Assembly (NCBI GenBank): GCA_017302015.1
Contig: JAFLEE010000002.1
Location: 98,195 to 162,194, forward strand
DNA: 64,000 nucleotides
Direction: 5' to 3'
DNA from: Spirochaetota bacterium
Lineage (GTDB): Bacteria > Spirochaetota > UBA12135 > COTS27 > JAFLEE01
The first letter of the stretch is position 1; every line of letters begins with the position of its first letter. The notes beneath the pieces were generated by a model that worked only from the letters and a program-made list of their open reading frames with translations, did no database searches and was not told where the DNA came from. Positions 52,465-61,447 of this stretch are shown here, piece by piece. The position numbers and the translations under genes are program-made.

Positions 52465-54486
52465 ATGAATCCCGCTTCCTATTTTTCAGGCGCCGTTTCC
52501 CCGTCCCATCGAGCCCTCTTCGAACGCCTCTGCGGTCTCGGGCAGGAGCATTTATTTTCTGATTGGGAGGGGCCGGGCATCCAGGAAGCGCCGAAGCGCC
52601 AAATGCTCGATGCCCTGGCCAAGGTCGATGGGTCCTACCCCGGCGGGCTCGCGGGCTACGTGGAGAACGCGCGGAAATTATTGGCCGCTTCGCGGGAGGG
52701 CCGGAACCCCTATGAGGGGCTCACCCCGAACCAACCGCAATGCGAGGATTTAAGCGCCTTCGGCGACCCCTACCGGCAGCACGAGGCGCGCGGCTTGTCC
52801 GCAGCCAAGGGGCTCGTGGTGGTCCTCGTCGCCGGCGGACTCGGAGAGCGCCTCGGTTATCCGGGCATCAAGATCGATATCCCGGTGGAGGTCACGACGG
52901 GCGCTTCCTATCTCGCGCTCTACGCCTCCTGGATCCGGGCCGTCGCCTCGCGGGTGAAGGCGCGCATCCCTTTCGTCATCATGACGAGCCGCGATACCCA
53001 CGAGGCCACCCTGAAGAGCCTCAAGAGCAATCGGTATTTCGGGCTGGCGCCCGCCGATGTGCACGTGCTCATGCAGGAATTGGTGCCGGCGCTCCTCGAC
53101 AACGAGGCGCGCCTGGCCAAGGAGGGCCCCTACGGCCTCGTGCTCAAGCCCCACGGTCATGGGGATGTGCACATGCTGCTCCATAGCTCGGGCCTGGCCG
53201 AGCGTTTCCGAAAGGCCGGGAAGACCCATCTCGCCTTCATCCAGGACACAAACGCCCAGGTGACCCATGTGCTCTTGGCGGCCCTCGGGGTCTCCGTGGC
53301 CCGGGGCTTCCACTTCAATTCTTTGGCGGTGGGGCGCATCCCCGGCGAGGCCGTGGGCGCGCTCACCCGGCTGACGGGGGGCGGGCGGGACCTCACCCTC
53401 AACGTCGAGTACAACCAACTCGACCCCTTGCTGCGCGCGACGATCAGCCCCTCCGGCGACGTGCCGGGGCCCAACGGGCTTTCGATCTTCCCGGGGAACA
53501 TCAACGTCCTCGTGGTCGAACTCTCCTCGTACGCGTCGATCCTCTCCCGCACCCGGGGCATCATCGCCGAGTTCGTGAACCCCAAGTACGCCGACGCCAG
53601 CCGCTCGGCGTTCAAGAAACCCACCCGGCTCGAGACCATGATGCAGGACCTCCCCAAACTCTTCGGACCGCGGGAGCGCACGGGCGTGACCATCTTCGAT
53701 CGACGCTGGTCTTTTTCCGCCGACAAGAACAACTTGGCGGAGGCCCGTTCGAAACTCGCCGCGAAGGGGCCCCCCGAGTCCGGGGCGAGCGCCGAGAACG
53801 ATTTCTACCACGCCATGCGCCTGAAGGCCGCGGAGGGAGGCCTGCGGGCCCCCGAGGCCGGTGAGGCGGCCTTCGCCGGCATCCCATTCACCCGGGCGGC
53901 GCGCATCGTCTTCGATCCCTCCTTCATCCTCACCCTCGACGAGGCCCGCGCCAAGATCCGGGGGGGATCCCTCGACCCCGAGAGCACCTTGGTGGTGAAG
54001 GGGGAACGGGTCCTCCTGAGCGGATTGACCCTCCGGGGCCGGGCGGGCCTGGTGGTGGAATGCGCCCCCGGGGCCTCCCTGGAAATCCGCGATCTCACCG
54101 TGGAGGGCGTGGGCTTCGAACAGGAGGCGCTCACGGAGGCCGAACTCGAGGATGCATCCACCCCCCCCTATCTCAAGATCCGCGCCTACAGAATCCTGGA
54201 GCGCAAGCCGCTATTCGTGCGGGTATCGAAACCCGGCGCCTGGCGGATGGGGAGCGACGGAAAATTGGAGTTGGTCGCAGGGCCGGGAAAGGTCACCGGT
54301 TTGAAAAAGGCGGCGAAGGCCGCCCGTCGGAGCCCGGCGAAGAAAAAGCCGGGCAAAACGGCGGCCGGGGCGAAACGCGCCGAAAAATCCGCTCCCAAAT
54401 CGAAGGGGTCGTCCTCCAAAAAATCCGCTTCGCCCCGTAGGAAAGGCGGGAAGAAATCGCCCCCGAAGAAAAAAACCAAGCGCTAA
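52465..54486 (+). CDS. UDP-sugar pyrophosphorylase (eukaryote-like UDPGP fold) with Lys-rich tail
   Basis: This 673-residue enzyme should form UDP-sugars from UTP and sugar-1-phosphates. The nucleotide loop is VLVAGGLGERLGYPGIKID (near residue 125), and KPHGHGDVHMLLHSSG (near 229) is the signature of the plant/protist USP branch. An additional C-terminal left-handed-helix-like part precedes an odd tail: the last 61 residues (from 54301) contain 20 Lys and 6 Arg with Ala, Pro and Ser and a single acidic residue, resembling histone H1 tails. ATG 52465 has GAGG upstream; TTG 52435 lies within the promoter and is rejected. A bidirectional terminator follows. Confidence 0.85.
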   Translation: MNPASYFSGAVSPSHRALFERLCGLGQEHLFSDWEGPGIQEAPKRQMLDALAKVDGSYPGGLAGYVENARKLLAASREGRNPYEGLTPNQPQCEDLSAFGDPYRQHEARGLSAAKGLVVVLVAGGLGERLGYPGIKIDIPVEVTTGASYLALYASWIRAVASRVKARIPFVIMTSRDTHEATLKSLKSNRYFGLAPADVHVLMQELVPALLDNEARLAKEGPYGLVLKPHGHGDVHMLLHSSGLAERFRKAGKTHLAFIQDTNAQVTHVLLAALGVSVARGFHFNSLAVGRIPGEAVGALTRLTGGGRDLTLNVEYNQLDPLLRATISPSGDVPGPNGLSIFPGNINVLVVELSSYASILSRTRGIIAEFVNPKYADASRSAFKKPTRLETMMQDLPKLFGPRERTGVTIFDRRWSFSADKNNLAEARSKLAAKGPPESGASAENDFYHAMRLKAAEGGLRAPEAGEAAFAGIPFTRAARIVFDPSFILTLDEARAKIRGGSLDPESTLVVKGERVLLSGLTLRGRAGLVVECAPGASLEIRDLTVEGVGFEQEALTEAELEDASTPPYLKIRAYRILERKPLFVRVSKPGAWRMGSDGKLELVAGPGKVTGLKKAAKAARRSPAKKKPGKTAAGAKRAEKSAPKSKGSSSKKSASPRRKGGKKSPPKKKTKR

Positions 54487-54500
54487 AAAGCCGTTCGGGC

Positions 54501-54535
54501 AAAAAAAAGGGCGGGAGCCGCGCCCCCGCCCTTTT
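54501..54535. terminator. Bidirectional intrinsic terminator
   Basis: AAAAGGGCGGG (54505-54515), a 9-nt loop and CCCGCCCTTTT (54525-54535) lie between two convergent genes. On the plus strand the stem ends in TTTT; on the minus strand it is followed by eight T residues. It serves both the pyrophosphorylase and the OmpA-protein genes. Confidence 0.9.
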
Positions 54536-54553
54536 CCGGTCGTGCCGAAGCCC

Positions 54554-55801
54554 TTATTCTTTGAGCGGAATCTTGGTCAGGATGAACTCGACGCGGCGGT
54601 TCTTGGCGCGTCCGCTTTCCGTGGCATTATCGGCCACCGGCTTGCCGGGCCCGATGCCCTCGGCGGCCACGCGCTCCTTGATCTTGGCGTCTTTCGCCGA
54701 AAGGTAGGCGCTCACCGATTCGGCGCGCTTCTGGGAGAGGGCCTTGTTCTCGGCCTCGCCGCCCACATTGTCGGTATGGCCCTGGATCTTCACCGAGTAC
54801 CAGCTGTATTTCTTGAGGATGGCGGCCACGCGGTCGAGGAGCACGTAGCAATTGGTCTTGAGGTCGGCCTTGCCGATGTCGAATTGCAGCGTGCTCATCT
54901 TGAAGGATAATTGGCCGCCGCCGATGTCGATGATGGCGATCTCGCTCTCGGCCTGGTCGGGATTGCTCTCGAAATCCTTGCCGCTCTTGTCCTTGCCCTT
55001 GAGTTTCGCGGTGAAGACGTCGCCCCCGGGAACGACCTCGCCGGCCGCGTCCTTGCCGTCCCACGCGATGGACGCGGGGAGGGTGGTGCCGGTGAGTTTG
55101 CGCACCAATTTGCCGCTGGTGCTCGTGAGGCCGAGTTCCCAGGCGGTGACCCGGCTACGGTCGGGATAGATCGTCTGGATGTTCACCGTCTCTTTCCCCG
55201 CGGCGAACAGTTTTTCTTTCACGGCGATCATGGCCTCGAGTTTCTTGGAGACGAGCATGACCCGGTTCTCGGCGGCATAAAGCGGGAAATCGAGGTTGCC
55301 CCGGATTTCGGCGGCGAGGGTGTAGGAGCCGTCGGGGAGGACTTCCCCCAATTCGTTCTTCCCGTTCCAGGCGAATACGGGCGGGTTGAAGCTCGTGGCC
55401 TCGAGGGTCACGCGCACGTTCTCGCCCTGCTTGATGAAGAGCCGGGCCTTCTTGATCCAAGCGGCGCCGGAACTGGGCGTATTGGTGAGGAGGTTGAGGC
55501 GGATCTTGATCTCGGGGACTTCCTTGACGAAGAAGATCTCTTCATCGATCGCCACGGCGGTCTCGGGACCGGCGAGATCGGCATAGAGCGCCTGCACTTT
55601 GGGCAGGTTCGGGGCGAGTTTATAGGCCTCGACGATGGCGGCCCGGGCCCGGGGGAAATCCTTCATCTTGCCGCTGGCGATGCGGGCTTCGGTGGCGAGA
55701 TCGCCCGCCTTCATGCGGTCGTTGGCCGCGTCCATGCCGGCGGCGAAGAGCGCGGAGGCGAACAGGGAGGCGGAAAGGACGGAACGGACGAGGGTACGCA
55801 T
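54554..55801 (-). CDS. FlgD-like Ig / OmpA-domain envelope protein
   Basis: This 415-residue protein has a signal peptide (LVRSVLSASLFASALFAAG) and a short helical region. Two FlgD-like immunoglobulin motifs follow (FAWNGKNELGEVLPDGSYTL near residue 143 and IAWDGKDAAGEVVPGGD near 245), then a C-terminal OmpA peptidoglycan-binding domain (about 300-410, with LQFDIGKADLK, IQGHTDNVGGEAENKALSQK and KNRRVEFIL). Such fusions are common in spirochaetes. It probably anchors envelope layers to peptidoglycan. ATG 55801 has AGGAG-type sequence upstream; the gene is divergent from kdsB. Confidence 0.85.
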   Translation of the reverse strand: MRTLVRSVLSASLFASALFAAGMDAANDRMKAGDLATEARIASGKMKDFPRARAAIVEAYKLAPNLPKVQALYADLAGPETAVAIDEEIFFVKEVPEIKIRLNLLTNTPSSGAAWIKKARLFIKQGENVRVTLEATSFNPPVFAWNGKNELGEVLPDGSYTLAAEIRGNLDFPLYAAENRVMLVSKKLEAMIAVKEKLFAAGKETVNIQTIYPDRSRVTAWELGLTSTSGKLVRKLTGTTLPASIAWDGKDAAGEVVPGGDVFTAKLKGKDKSGKDFESNPDQAESEIAIIDIGGGQLSFKMSTLQFDIGKADLKTNCYVLLDRVAAILKKYSWYSVKIQGHTDNVGGEAENKALSQKRAESVSAYLSAKDAKIKERVAAEGIGPGKPVADNATESGRAKNRRVEFILTKIPLKE

Positions 55802-55891
55802 GGGACTCCTTGGGAAACGATCGTTTGCACCCTCCCTGGCGCCGGCGTTTTTTCGGGGCCCTCCTGGCCCGTGGAAGCTGTCCTTGGATTA

Positions 55892-55897
55892 TACAAT
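55892..55897 (+). promoter_or_regulatory. -10 hexamer 5 nt before kdsB (leaderless start)
   Basis: TACAAT at 55892-55897, five bases TTGAC, then ATG 55903. This is the same 5-nt geometry as at hisI and the alpha/beta hydrolase. No clear -35. Confidence 0.5.
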
Positions 55898-55902
55898 TTG
55901 AC

Positions 55903-56646
55903 ATGAGGGTCCTCGCCATCATCCCCAGCCGCCTGGGATCCACCCGATTGCCCGAGAAGGCCCTGTGCCTCCTCCTGGGGAAACCCCTCCTCCAGCACGT
56001 CTGGGAGGGCGCCCGCGGGGCGCTCGCCGCGGGTCTGGTCGAGGATCTCCTCATCGCCACGGATAGCCCCCGCATCGCCGAGGCCGCGGCGGGTTTCGGG
56101 GGCAAGGCGGTCCTCACCTCCGTCGACCACCCCACGGGCAGCGACCGCATCTGGGAAGTCGCCCGCCAGCACCCGTGGGCCGACCTCATCGTGAATATCC
56201 AGGGCGACGAGCCCCTCGTGAACGCGGAAGTGGTGCGGGCCCTCTTGGCCCCCTTTTCCGATCCCGCTTGCCAGATGAGCACCCTGAAGAAGAGAATCAC
56301 CCGTTCCGAAGACTTGGAGAATCCCAACGTGGTGAAACTCGTCACCGACGCCTACGGCCGCGCCCTCTATTTTTCCCGGGCGGCCATCCCCCATGACCGC
56401 GACCGCAAGGGGGCCGTCGCCTGGCGCCATCTGGGCTATTACGCTTTCCGCCGGGCGTTTTTAGGCACCTACGTCACCCTGCCGCGCACCCCCCTGGAGC
56501 AAACCGAAATGCTGGAACAACTGCGGGTCCTGGAACACGGGCATCCCATCCATGTCGCCGAGACGGCCGTCGAGACCGTCGATGTGAACACCGCCGAGGA
56601 CCTCCCACGAGCCGAGGCACTCTTGCGGCTGACCGGGGGGCGCTAA
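55903..56646 (+). CDS. kdsB: CMP-Kdo synthetase (3-deoxy-manno-octulosonate cytidylyltransferase)
   Basis: This 247-residue enzyme activates Kdo with CTP for LPS inner-core synthesis. Signatures are IIPSRLGSTRLPEKAL at the N-terminus, IATDSPRIAEAA, the TGSDRIWEVA segment, VNIQGDEPLV and the C-terminal VETVDVNTAEDL. Length is normal. ATG 55903 is exactly where the family begins, and a -10-like hexamer 5 nt upstream with no Shine-Dalgarno suggests leaderless translation; the in-frame start 93 nt upstream is rejected. The product is the substrate of the Kdo transferase at 11673. Confidence 0.93.
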   Translation: MRVLAIIPSRLGSTRLPEKALCLLLGKPLLQHVWEGARGALAAGLVEDLLIATDSPRIAEAAAGFGGKAVLTSVDHPTGSDRIWEVARQHPWADLIVNIQGDEPLVNAEVVRALLAPFSDPACQMSTLKKRITRSEDLENPNVVKLVTDAYGRALYFSRAAIPHDRDRKGAVAWRHLGYYAFRRAFLGTYVTLPRTPLEQTEMLEQLRVLEHGHPIHVAETAVETVDVNTAEDLPRAEALLRLTGGR

Positions 56647-56648
56647 GC

Positions 56649-56852
56649 ATGGGACAAACCAAGGATTGGATGACCCAGGTCATCCGCAATATGCCGGAAG
56701 ACGCCTCCTTCGAGGAGATTGTGCGCGAATTGGTGATGCGCCGCCCGATGGAAGACCGGCGCAGCGAAGCACCCTCCCCCTCCCCCGAGCCGCGGGCCGG
56801 TTGGACCGTCCAAGGGGGCATCCGCCCCTGGCAAAAACGAAACGACGAATAG
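56649..56852 (+). CDS. Small protein, antitoxin-like N-terminus
   Basis: This 67-residue protein starts 2 nt after the kdsB stop. The first half (MTQVIRNMPEDASFEEIVRE, then LVMRRPMED) resembles the short helix pattern LPDDATFEDI-x-ELYVR found in many small bacterial proteins of antitoxin or unknown class. The second half is Pro/Ser/charged and looks disordered. No toxin-like gene is adjacent, so a toxin-antitoxin system is not supported here. Position and overlap make it a likely real gene co-expressed with kdsB. Confidence 0.5.
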   Translation: MGQTKDWMTQVIRNMPEDASFEEIVRELVMRRPMEDRRSEAPSPSPEPRAGWTVQGGIRPWQKRNDE

Positions 56853-56929
56853 TCCGGCCCCGGGCCATCGAAAGGGACCGGTCCTCTCCGAGCGCCCGCG
56901 GGCTCAGCCGGGGAACCCCCGCCTAGGAT

Positions 56930-57334
56930 TCAGGGCGCGAAGAAGAATCTGGTCTCGCGGATCCCGTTCTCCACCGAGTCGCTCCCGTGCACGGCGTTTT
57001 TTTGCATGTCGGTGCCGAAGTCCTTCCGGATCGTGCCGGCGGCGGCCTTGGTGGAATCGGTGGCGCCCATGAGCTCGCGGTAGCGCTTGATGGCGTCTTC
57101 GCCCTCGAGGGCGAGGACGACCACGGGGCCGCTGGTCATGAAGTCGATGAGGGCCGGGTAGAAGGGGCGTTCCTTGTGCACCGCATAGAAGGCTTGGGCC
57201 TGCTCGCGGGTGAGATGGAGTTTCTTCATGGCGACCACGTTGAATTGCTCCTCGAGGCGGGAGAGGATCCGTCCGCTGACCTTCTTGGCCACGGCGTCGG
57301 GTTTGATGATGCTGAGGGTGGTTTCGAGGGCCAT
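56930..57334 (-). CDS. ndk: Nucleoside diphosphate kinase
   Basis: This 134-residue enzyme balances nucleoside triphosphates by phosphohistidine transfer. It has [18 protein letters not shown] at the start, the Kpn-loop region [19 protein letters not shown], and the active-site His in [15 protein letters not shown] 57334 has AAAGGAG nine bases upstream. Between it and the dsbD stop are 263 bp in which I find no gene and only a weak promoter-like TTGCCC/TGTACG arrangement. Confidence 0.96.
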   Translation of the reverse strand: MALETTLSIIKPDAVAKKVSGRILSRLEEQFNVVAMKKLHLTREQAQAFYAVHKERPFYPALIDFMTSGPVVVLALEGEDAIKRYRELMGATDSTKAAAGTIRKDFGTDMQKNAVHGSDSVENGIRETRFFFAP

Positions 57335-57597
57335 GGGGAACTCCTTTGGGGTTGTCGGGTCGCGCCCGCGATCCGGGGGGAACGCCCTAGTGCGGGATCA
57401 GAAAACGCCACGCGCTGCGGGGCTCGAGGGGATGACGACCCCGTGAGCGTACAATCGGGTCGGTAGATCGGGCAAATTCTCCGGGCCGACTCGGCGGCCA
57501 TTTCTGCGGCGCGCGGGTGGCAAGGGTCAAAGGGCGTTCGGATCGCTGAGGAGGGTTAACAACCGGTCGAGGACCTCTTCGTTGGCGGCCACCTCGA

Positions 57598-59733
57598 TTA
57601 CGGGACCTTCCTGCTTCCGGAAGCCTTGCCCGCGCCGATGGCCTCCAGCACGATCCCCTCCGTGAGGAGTTCGGGGAGGATGCGGGTCGCGCTGGCCCCG
57701 CTGCCGTCGTTCCAAAGGTAAACGGGGACCCCGGCGCGGCCCATGCTGGAGAGGGCTCGGGCGATGGCCGGGTTATGGTCCGTCCAGTCGGCGCTCAGGA
57801 GGGTGACGCCCCGCTCCCGGAAGGCCTTCTCGACGGCGCGGGTATGCAGCGAAGTTTTTTTGTTCACTTGGCAGGTGAGGCACCACGCGGCGGTGAAATC
57901 CACAAAATAGGGCTTCCCCGCCGCTTCGAGGGCCTTCACCCGTTCGGGAGACCAGGCCTCCCAGGTGAGCTCGCCCGCCTGGGCCCCGCGGGCCGTGGCG
58001 GCGGGTTTGAATCGGGTCGCCGTATAGCCGCCATAGAGGGCGAGGGCGGCCAAGGCGAGGGCGAGGATGCGGGCGAGCCAAATGGAACGGCGGCCGCGAT
58101 GGGGCTGGGCCCAGTGGCCGAAGATCCAAGCGCCCAGGGCGAGCAGGAGCAGGGCGCCGAGCAGGCGCAGCATCCCGTCGACCCCGGTCTGGGTGCCGAA
58201 CACCCAGGCGAGCCACAAGGCCGTGGCGAACATGGGGAAGGCCATCGCCTGCTTGAAGATGCCCATCCATTCGCCGGGCTTCGGCAGGTGGGCGAGCCAG
58301 CCGCTTTTCCACGAAAGGATCAGGTAGGGCGCGCCCATGCCGATGCCGAGGAACAGGAACACCACCAGCGAGGCGTACCAGGGCTGGGCGAGGGCGTAGC
58401 CGAGGGCGGCGCCCATGAAGGGAGCGGTGCAGGGCGAGGCGATGACCACGGCCAAGACGCCGCTCCAGAAGGAGCCCGCCATGCCGCCGCGATAAGGGAG
58501 TTCCCCGCCGACGGAGGCTAGGCGGGTGCCGATTTCGAACACGCCGAGGAGATTGAGGGCGAGGATGAAGACGAGGGAAGTCATGCCGAGGATGAAGAGG
58601 GGGCTCTGCAATTGGAAGCCCCACCCGAGCGCCTGGCCGCCGGCCTTGAGCCCGATGAGGAGCCCCGCGATGGCGAGGAAGGACAGGATGACCCCGAGGA
58701 AATAGACCACGCCTTGGCGGCGGATGAGGCGCTGATCGCCCCCGCTCTGGCGCACGAAGCCGAGGATCTTGATGGAAAGCACCGGGAAGACGCAGGGCAT
58801 CAGGTTGAGGATGACGCCGCCGGCCAGGGCCCAGAGGATCACGAGCCAGATCGGGGTCGCGCCGGCCTTCCCGCCGCCTTCGATCTCGGTCTCGATGGAG
58901 AGGGCGATGCGGGTTTCGGCGAGACCCCAGCCCTTGCTGCTCGTGACGACGCCCCGGAGCACCGTGGGTTCGGCGCCCATGGACCGGGAGGCGATGGGTT
59001 GGAAGATATCGATGCGCCCCGGTCCGCCGATGAGCACGCGGTTCGACGGCGCGAAGACTTCCCCGTCGAGGGGGAAGAAGCGCACGAGGGACCCTTCCGG
59101 GAGCCTCGGGTCGACGCTGCGCAGGGAGAGGGCCACCCCATCCCCCTTGCGGGTGGCGCGGACCTTCCAGAACGGCGAGGAGACGGGCACCGCATGGAGG
59201 GCCCCATCGAGGGCCTTGGTGGCGGCCTCGTTGGTCTTCTCGCGTTTGCCGACGGCCACGGCGCCCCGGATTTCGGCGTCGCCGGGAACGCATTCCTTAT
59301 CGCACTCGAGCCAGTCGATCTTGACGCCGATGCGCCCGATCTTTCCCGTGGGCGCCTCGGGGGGGATGGTGACCTCGGTCCAGATCACCGCCTCGTTCTC
59401 GTAGAAGAAATTGGCGATGCCCTCGTCGTTGGCGTAGAGGGGCGCGGGATAATGGAGGGGGCCTTGGCGCCAGCCTTCGGGAAGGGTGAGCACGACCCGG
59501 GTGGGCAGGCCCGATTCGCCGGGGTTGAGCCAGTAGATGTGCCAATTCTTCTTGATCTTGAGGCGCACGCCGACTCGGGTCGTCATCCCCGGTTTCACCG
59601 CCTCGTATTCGGAAAGAAAGGAGGCCTTCACATTCTTGGAGCCCTCATCCACCCCGTGGGCGCCGGGATTGGGGGCGCCAAAGGCGGGGAGCGCGAGGGA
59701 GAGGAGGAGAGCGGGCAGGGTCATGCGCGTCAT
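57598..59733 (-). CDS. dsbD: Thiol:disulfide interchange protein DsbD/ScsB type
   Basis: This 711-residue protein carries reducing power from cytoplasmic thioredoxin to the periplasm. All three cysteine pairs are seen: N-terminal domain WLECDKECVPG, membrane domain LMPCVFPVLS and ASPCTAPFMG, and C-terminal thioredoxin-like FTAAWCLTCQVNKK. The signal peptide is LPALLLSLALPAFGAP and there are about eight membrane helices (roughly 300-560). ATG 59733 has an AGGA upstream; a second ATG three codons later is possible. It begins 31 bp after the GH13 gene. Confidence 0.92.
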   Translation of the reverse strand: MTRMTLPALLLSLALPAFGAPNPGAHGVDEGSKNVKASFLSEYEAVKPGMTTRVGVRLKIKKNWHIYWLNPGESGLPTRVVLTLPEGWRQGPLHYPAPLYANDEGIANFFYENEAVIWTEVTIPPEAPTGKIGRIGVKIDWLECDKECVPGDAEIRGAVAVGKREKTNEAATKALDGALHAVPVSSPFWKVRATRKGDGVALSLRSVDPRLPEGSLVRFFPLDGEVFAPSNRVLIGGPGRIDIFQPIASRSMGAEPTVLRGVVTSSKGWGLAETRIALSIETEIEGGGKAGATPIWLVILWALAGGVILNLMPCVFPVLSIKILGFVRQSGGDQRLIRRQGVVYFLGVILSFLAIAGLLIGLKAGGQALGWGFQLQSPLFILGMTSLVFILALNLLGVFEIGTRLASVGGELPYRGGMAGSFWSGVLAVVIASPCTAPFMGAALGYALAQPWYASLVVFLFLGIGMGAPYLILSWKSGWLAHLPKPGEWMGIFKQAMAFPMFATALWLAWVFGTQTGVDGMLRLLGALLLLALGAWIFGHWAQPHRGRRSIWLARILALALAALALYGGYTATRFKPAATARGAQAGELTWEAWSPERVKALEAAGKPYFVDFTAAWCLTCQVNKKTSLHTRAVEKAFRERGVTLLSADWTDHNPAIARALSSMGRAGVPVYLWNDGSGASATRILPELLTEGIVLEAIGAGKASGSRKVP

Positions 59734-59764
59734 GGGGGGTCCTGGGGTGGGTTCGTCGCGGGGC

Positions 59765-61447
59765 TTAGGCGGTGCGGATTTCGAAGACGAGGGCGGCGGC
59801 GGGGCCGAGGGTGAAGGTATGGCTATCGGCGCTCCATTCGAACGCCTCGCTGCCGATGCGGTCGACGAGTTTCAAGGGGCGCGTCTCGGGGCCCGGTTCG
59901 GCCCCGGCGGCGAGGTCGGAGCGGGAGATGACTACCGTGTGGGTCCCCCGGGGATCGAGGTTGGAGAGGAGGAGGAAACGCTCCTCCCCGTGCCAGCGCA
60001 GGGCGGCGAGGAGGGCGCCGTGGTCGCTGTCGACGAAGCGGAGGTTGCCCGCCCCGTGGAACACGGGGGACGACGCGTGGAGCTCGTTGATGCGCCGGAA
60101 CTTCTCACGCAGCGCGGGATCGGGCGGCCAGGAGAGGGGCCCCGGCTTTCCGATGAAGGGGATCTTCTCGCCGTAGCCGTCCTCGTTCCCCTGCACGGCG
60201 CCGGTCTGCCCCGTGGAGAAGAGCGCCGCCGAAACGTAGCGGGGGACGGTGGCTTCGACGCCGCCGTACTCGCGGGCCGGGCTGCCGCTATCGTGGCTGG
60301 CCAGGGGGAAGAGGTAGCGGGTGGATTGCTGCTGGTGGATCCAGCGGAGTTGGCCGCGGACCTGGTAGGCGTAGGGAGCGGTCCAGGGGGTCGCGAGGCA
60401 GAGCGAAAGGCCGTACTTCCACGACAGGCGGCGCACCGTCTCTTCGGTGGAGAAGAGTTCGCAGAAGATGGGGAGGTCGGGCCATTGACCGCGGAGGGAG
60501 GAGACGAGGTGGCTGAGGAAGGCCTCGGGGGTGGAATGGAGGTTGTCGAGGCGGATGAAGCCCCCAGTCTCCGCGGCGAAGGAGGTCCAAAACCGGGCGT
60601 ACTCGGTCATCATCGCCCAGAGTTCCTCCCGCACCTCGGGTTCGGGGTGCTCGTAATCCAGGCGGGCCAGGTCTTCCCAAACGACCCAGTGGTCGCCATC
60701 GGCGGCCCCGGCGCGCTTGAGCCCGTCGGGCCGCTGGGGGTCGTGGGCGAAAAACTCGGGGCGCAGGCGGGCCACCTCGCTCGTGACGCCCACGTGGTTG
60801 AGCACAAGGTCGACGCACAGGCGCAGGTCGTGCTGCTTGAGGGCCGCCACGAAGCGCCGCCATTCCTTGAGGCCGTCGCCGCGGGTCCCCGGGGGGAGGT
60901 AATGCGGATCGACGGAGAAGAGGGACGCGGCACTATAGGGGCTGGCGGAGGCGTCCATCGCGGTGACGGGGAGGACGTGGACCGCGTTGAAACCGAGGCG
61001 GCGGATCTCGCCCAGGCGCTCGATCCAATCGTCCACGGTGCCGCTGGCGGGCGAGATGAGCGTGTAGAGGCGCAGGTCGGACATGCTCGCGGGGTCGACC
61101 GCCACGTGGAGGTAGCCCTCGGGATCGAAGCGGGTTTCGCCCGAGGCGCCGCGGTAGCGGACCTGGGCGAGGAAACTCCCCTGGCGGGCGGCGGGGATCT
61201 CGAGTTCCCAGCGGCCGGCTTGTTCGCCGGGGACCATGGGGATCTCGCGCCAGGATCCGCGGCGATGCCCGTTGGGCAGGTCGGTGTAGATGAAGAACGG
61301 GGGGGAGGGCGCCTCGCCCTTCCATTGGACCCACAATCGCAGCCGTTCCCCGCAGAAGAGGCGGACGGTGTGGCGGGCCCCGCTCGGGTGGCCCTTCTGG
61401 AAGTCCTGCGCGCGGGCGGGACGGAGCCGGGAGGGTTTTAATTCCAC
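59765..61447 (-). CDS. GH13 glycoside hydrolase, glycogen-debranching/4-alpha-glucanotransferase-like
   Basis: This protein has 560 residues from GTG 61447. After an N-terminal beta-sandwich (about 25-118) comes a TIM-barrel with region I DLVLNH (213-218), region II FIRLDNLHSTP with nucleophile Asp301, region III FCELFST with Glu330, and region IV ASHDSG with Asp386. The RxDNxHSTP text matches the glucanotransferase domain of eukaryotic-type glycogen debranching enzyme rather than ordinary amylases. The start overlaps the phosphorylase stop by 10 bp, so both act in glycogen breakdown. A longer upstream in-frame start would run in the phosphorylase gene. Confidence 0.82.
   Translation of the reverse strand: MELKPSRLRPARAQDFQKGHPSGARHTVRLFCGERLRLWVQWKGEAPSPPFFIYTDLPNGHRRGSWREIPMVPGEQAGRWELEIPAARQGSFLAQVRYRGASGETRFDPEGYLHVAVDPASMSDLRLYTLISPASGTVDDWIERLGEIRRLGFNAVHVLPVTAMDASASPYSAASLFSVDPHYLPPGTRGDGLKEWRRFVAALKQHDLRLCVDLVLNHVGVTSEVARLRPEFFAHDPQRPDGLKRAGAADGDHWVVWEDLARLDYEHPEPEVREELWAMMTEYARFWTSFAAETGGFIRLDNLHSTPEAFLSHLVSSLRGQWPDLPIFCELFSTEETVRRLSWKYGLSLCLATPWTAPYAYQVRGQLRWIHQQQSTRYLFPLASHDSGSPAREYGGVEATVPRYVSAALFSTGQTGAVQGNEDGYGEKIPFIGKPGPLSWPPDPALREKFRRINELHASSPVFHGAGNLRFVDSDHGALLAALRWHGEERFLLLSNLDPRGTHTVVISRSDLAAGAEPGPETRPLKLVDRIGSEAFEWSADSHTFTLGPAAALVFEIRTA

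Noticed and set aside
56649..56852. Complete toxin-antitoxin locus
   Set aside because: There is no adjacent toxin-like gene; ndk on the other strand is a housekeeping gene.
57527..57597. A short minus-strand peptide after dsbD (ending LLTLLSDPNAL)
   Set aside because: Only about 21 residues are protein-like and there is no ribosome site; a dsbD frameshift extension cannot be shown because the dsbD C-terminus looks complete.
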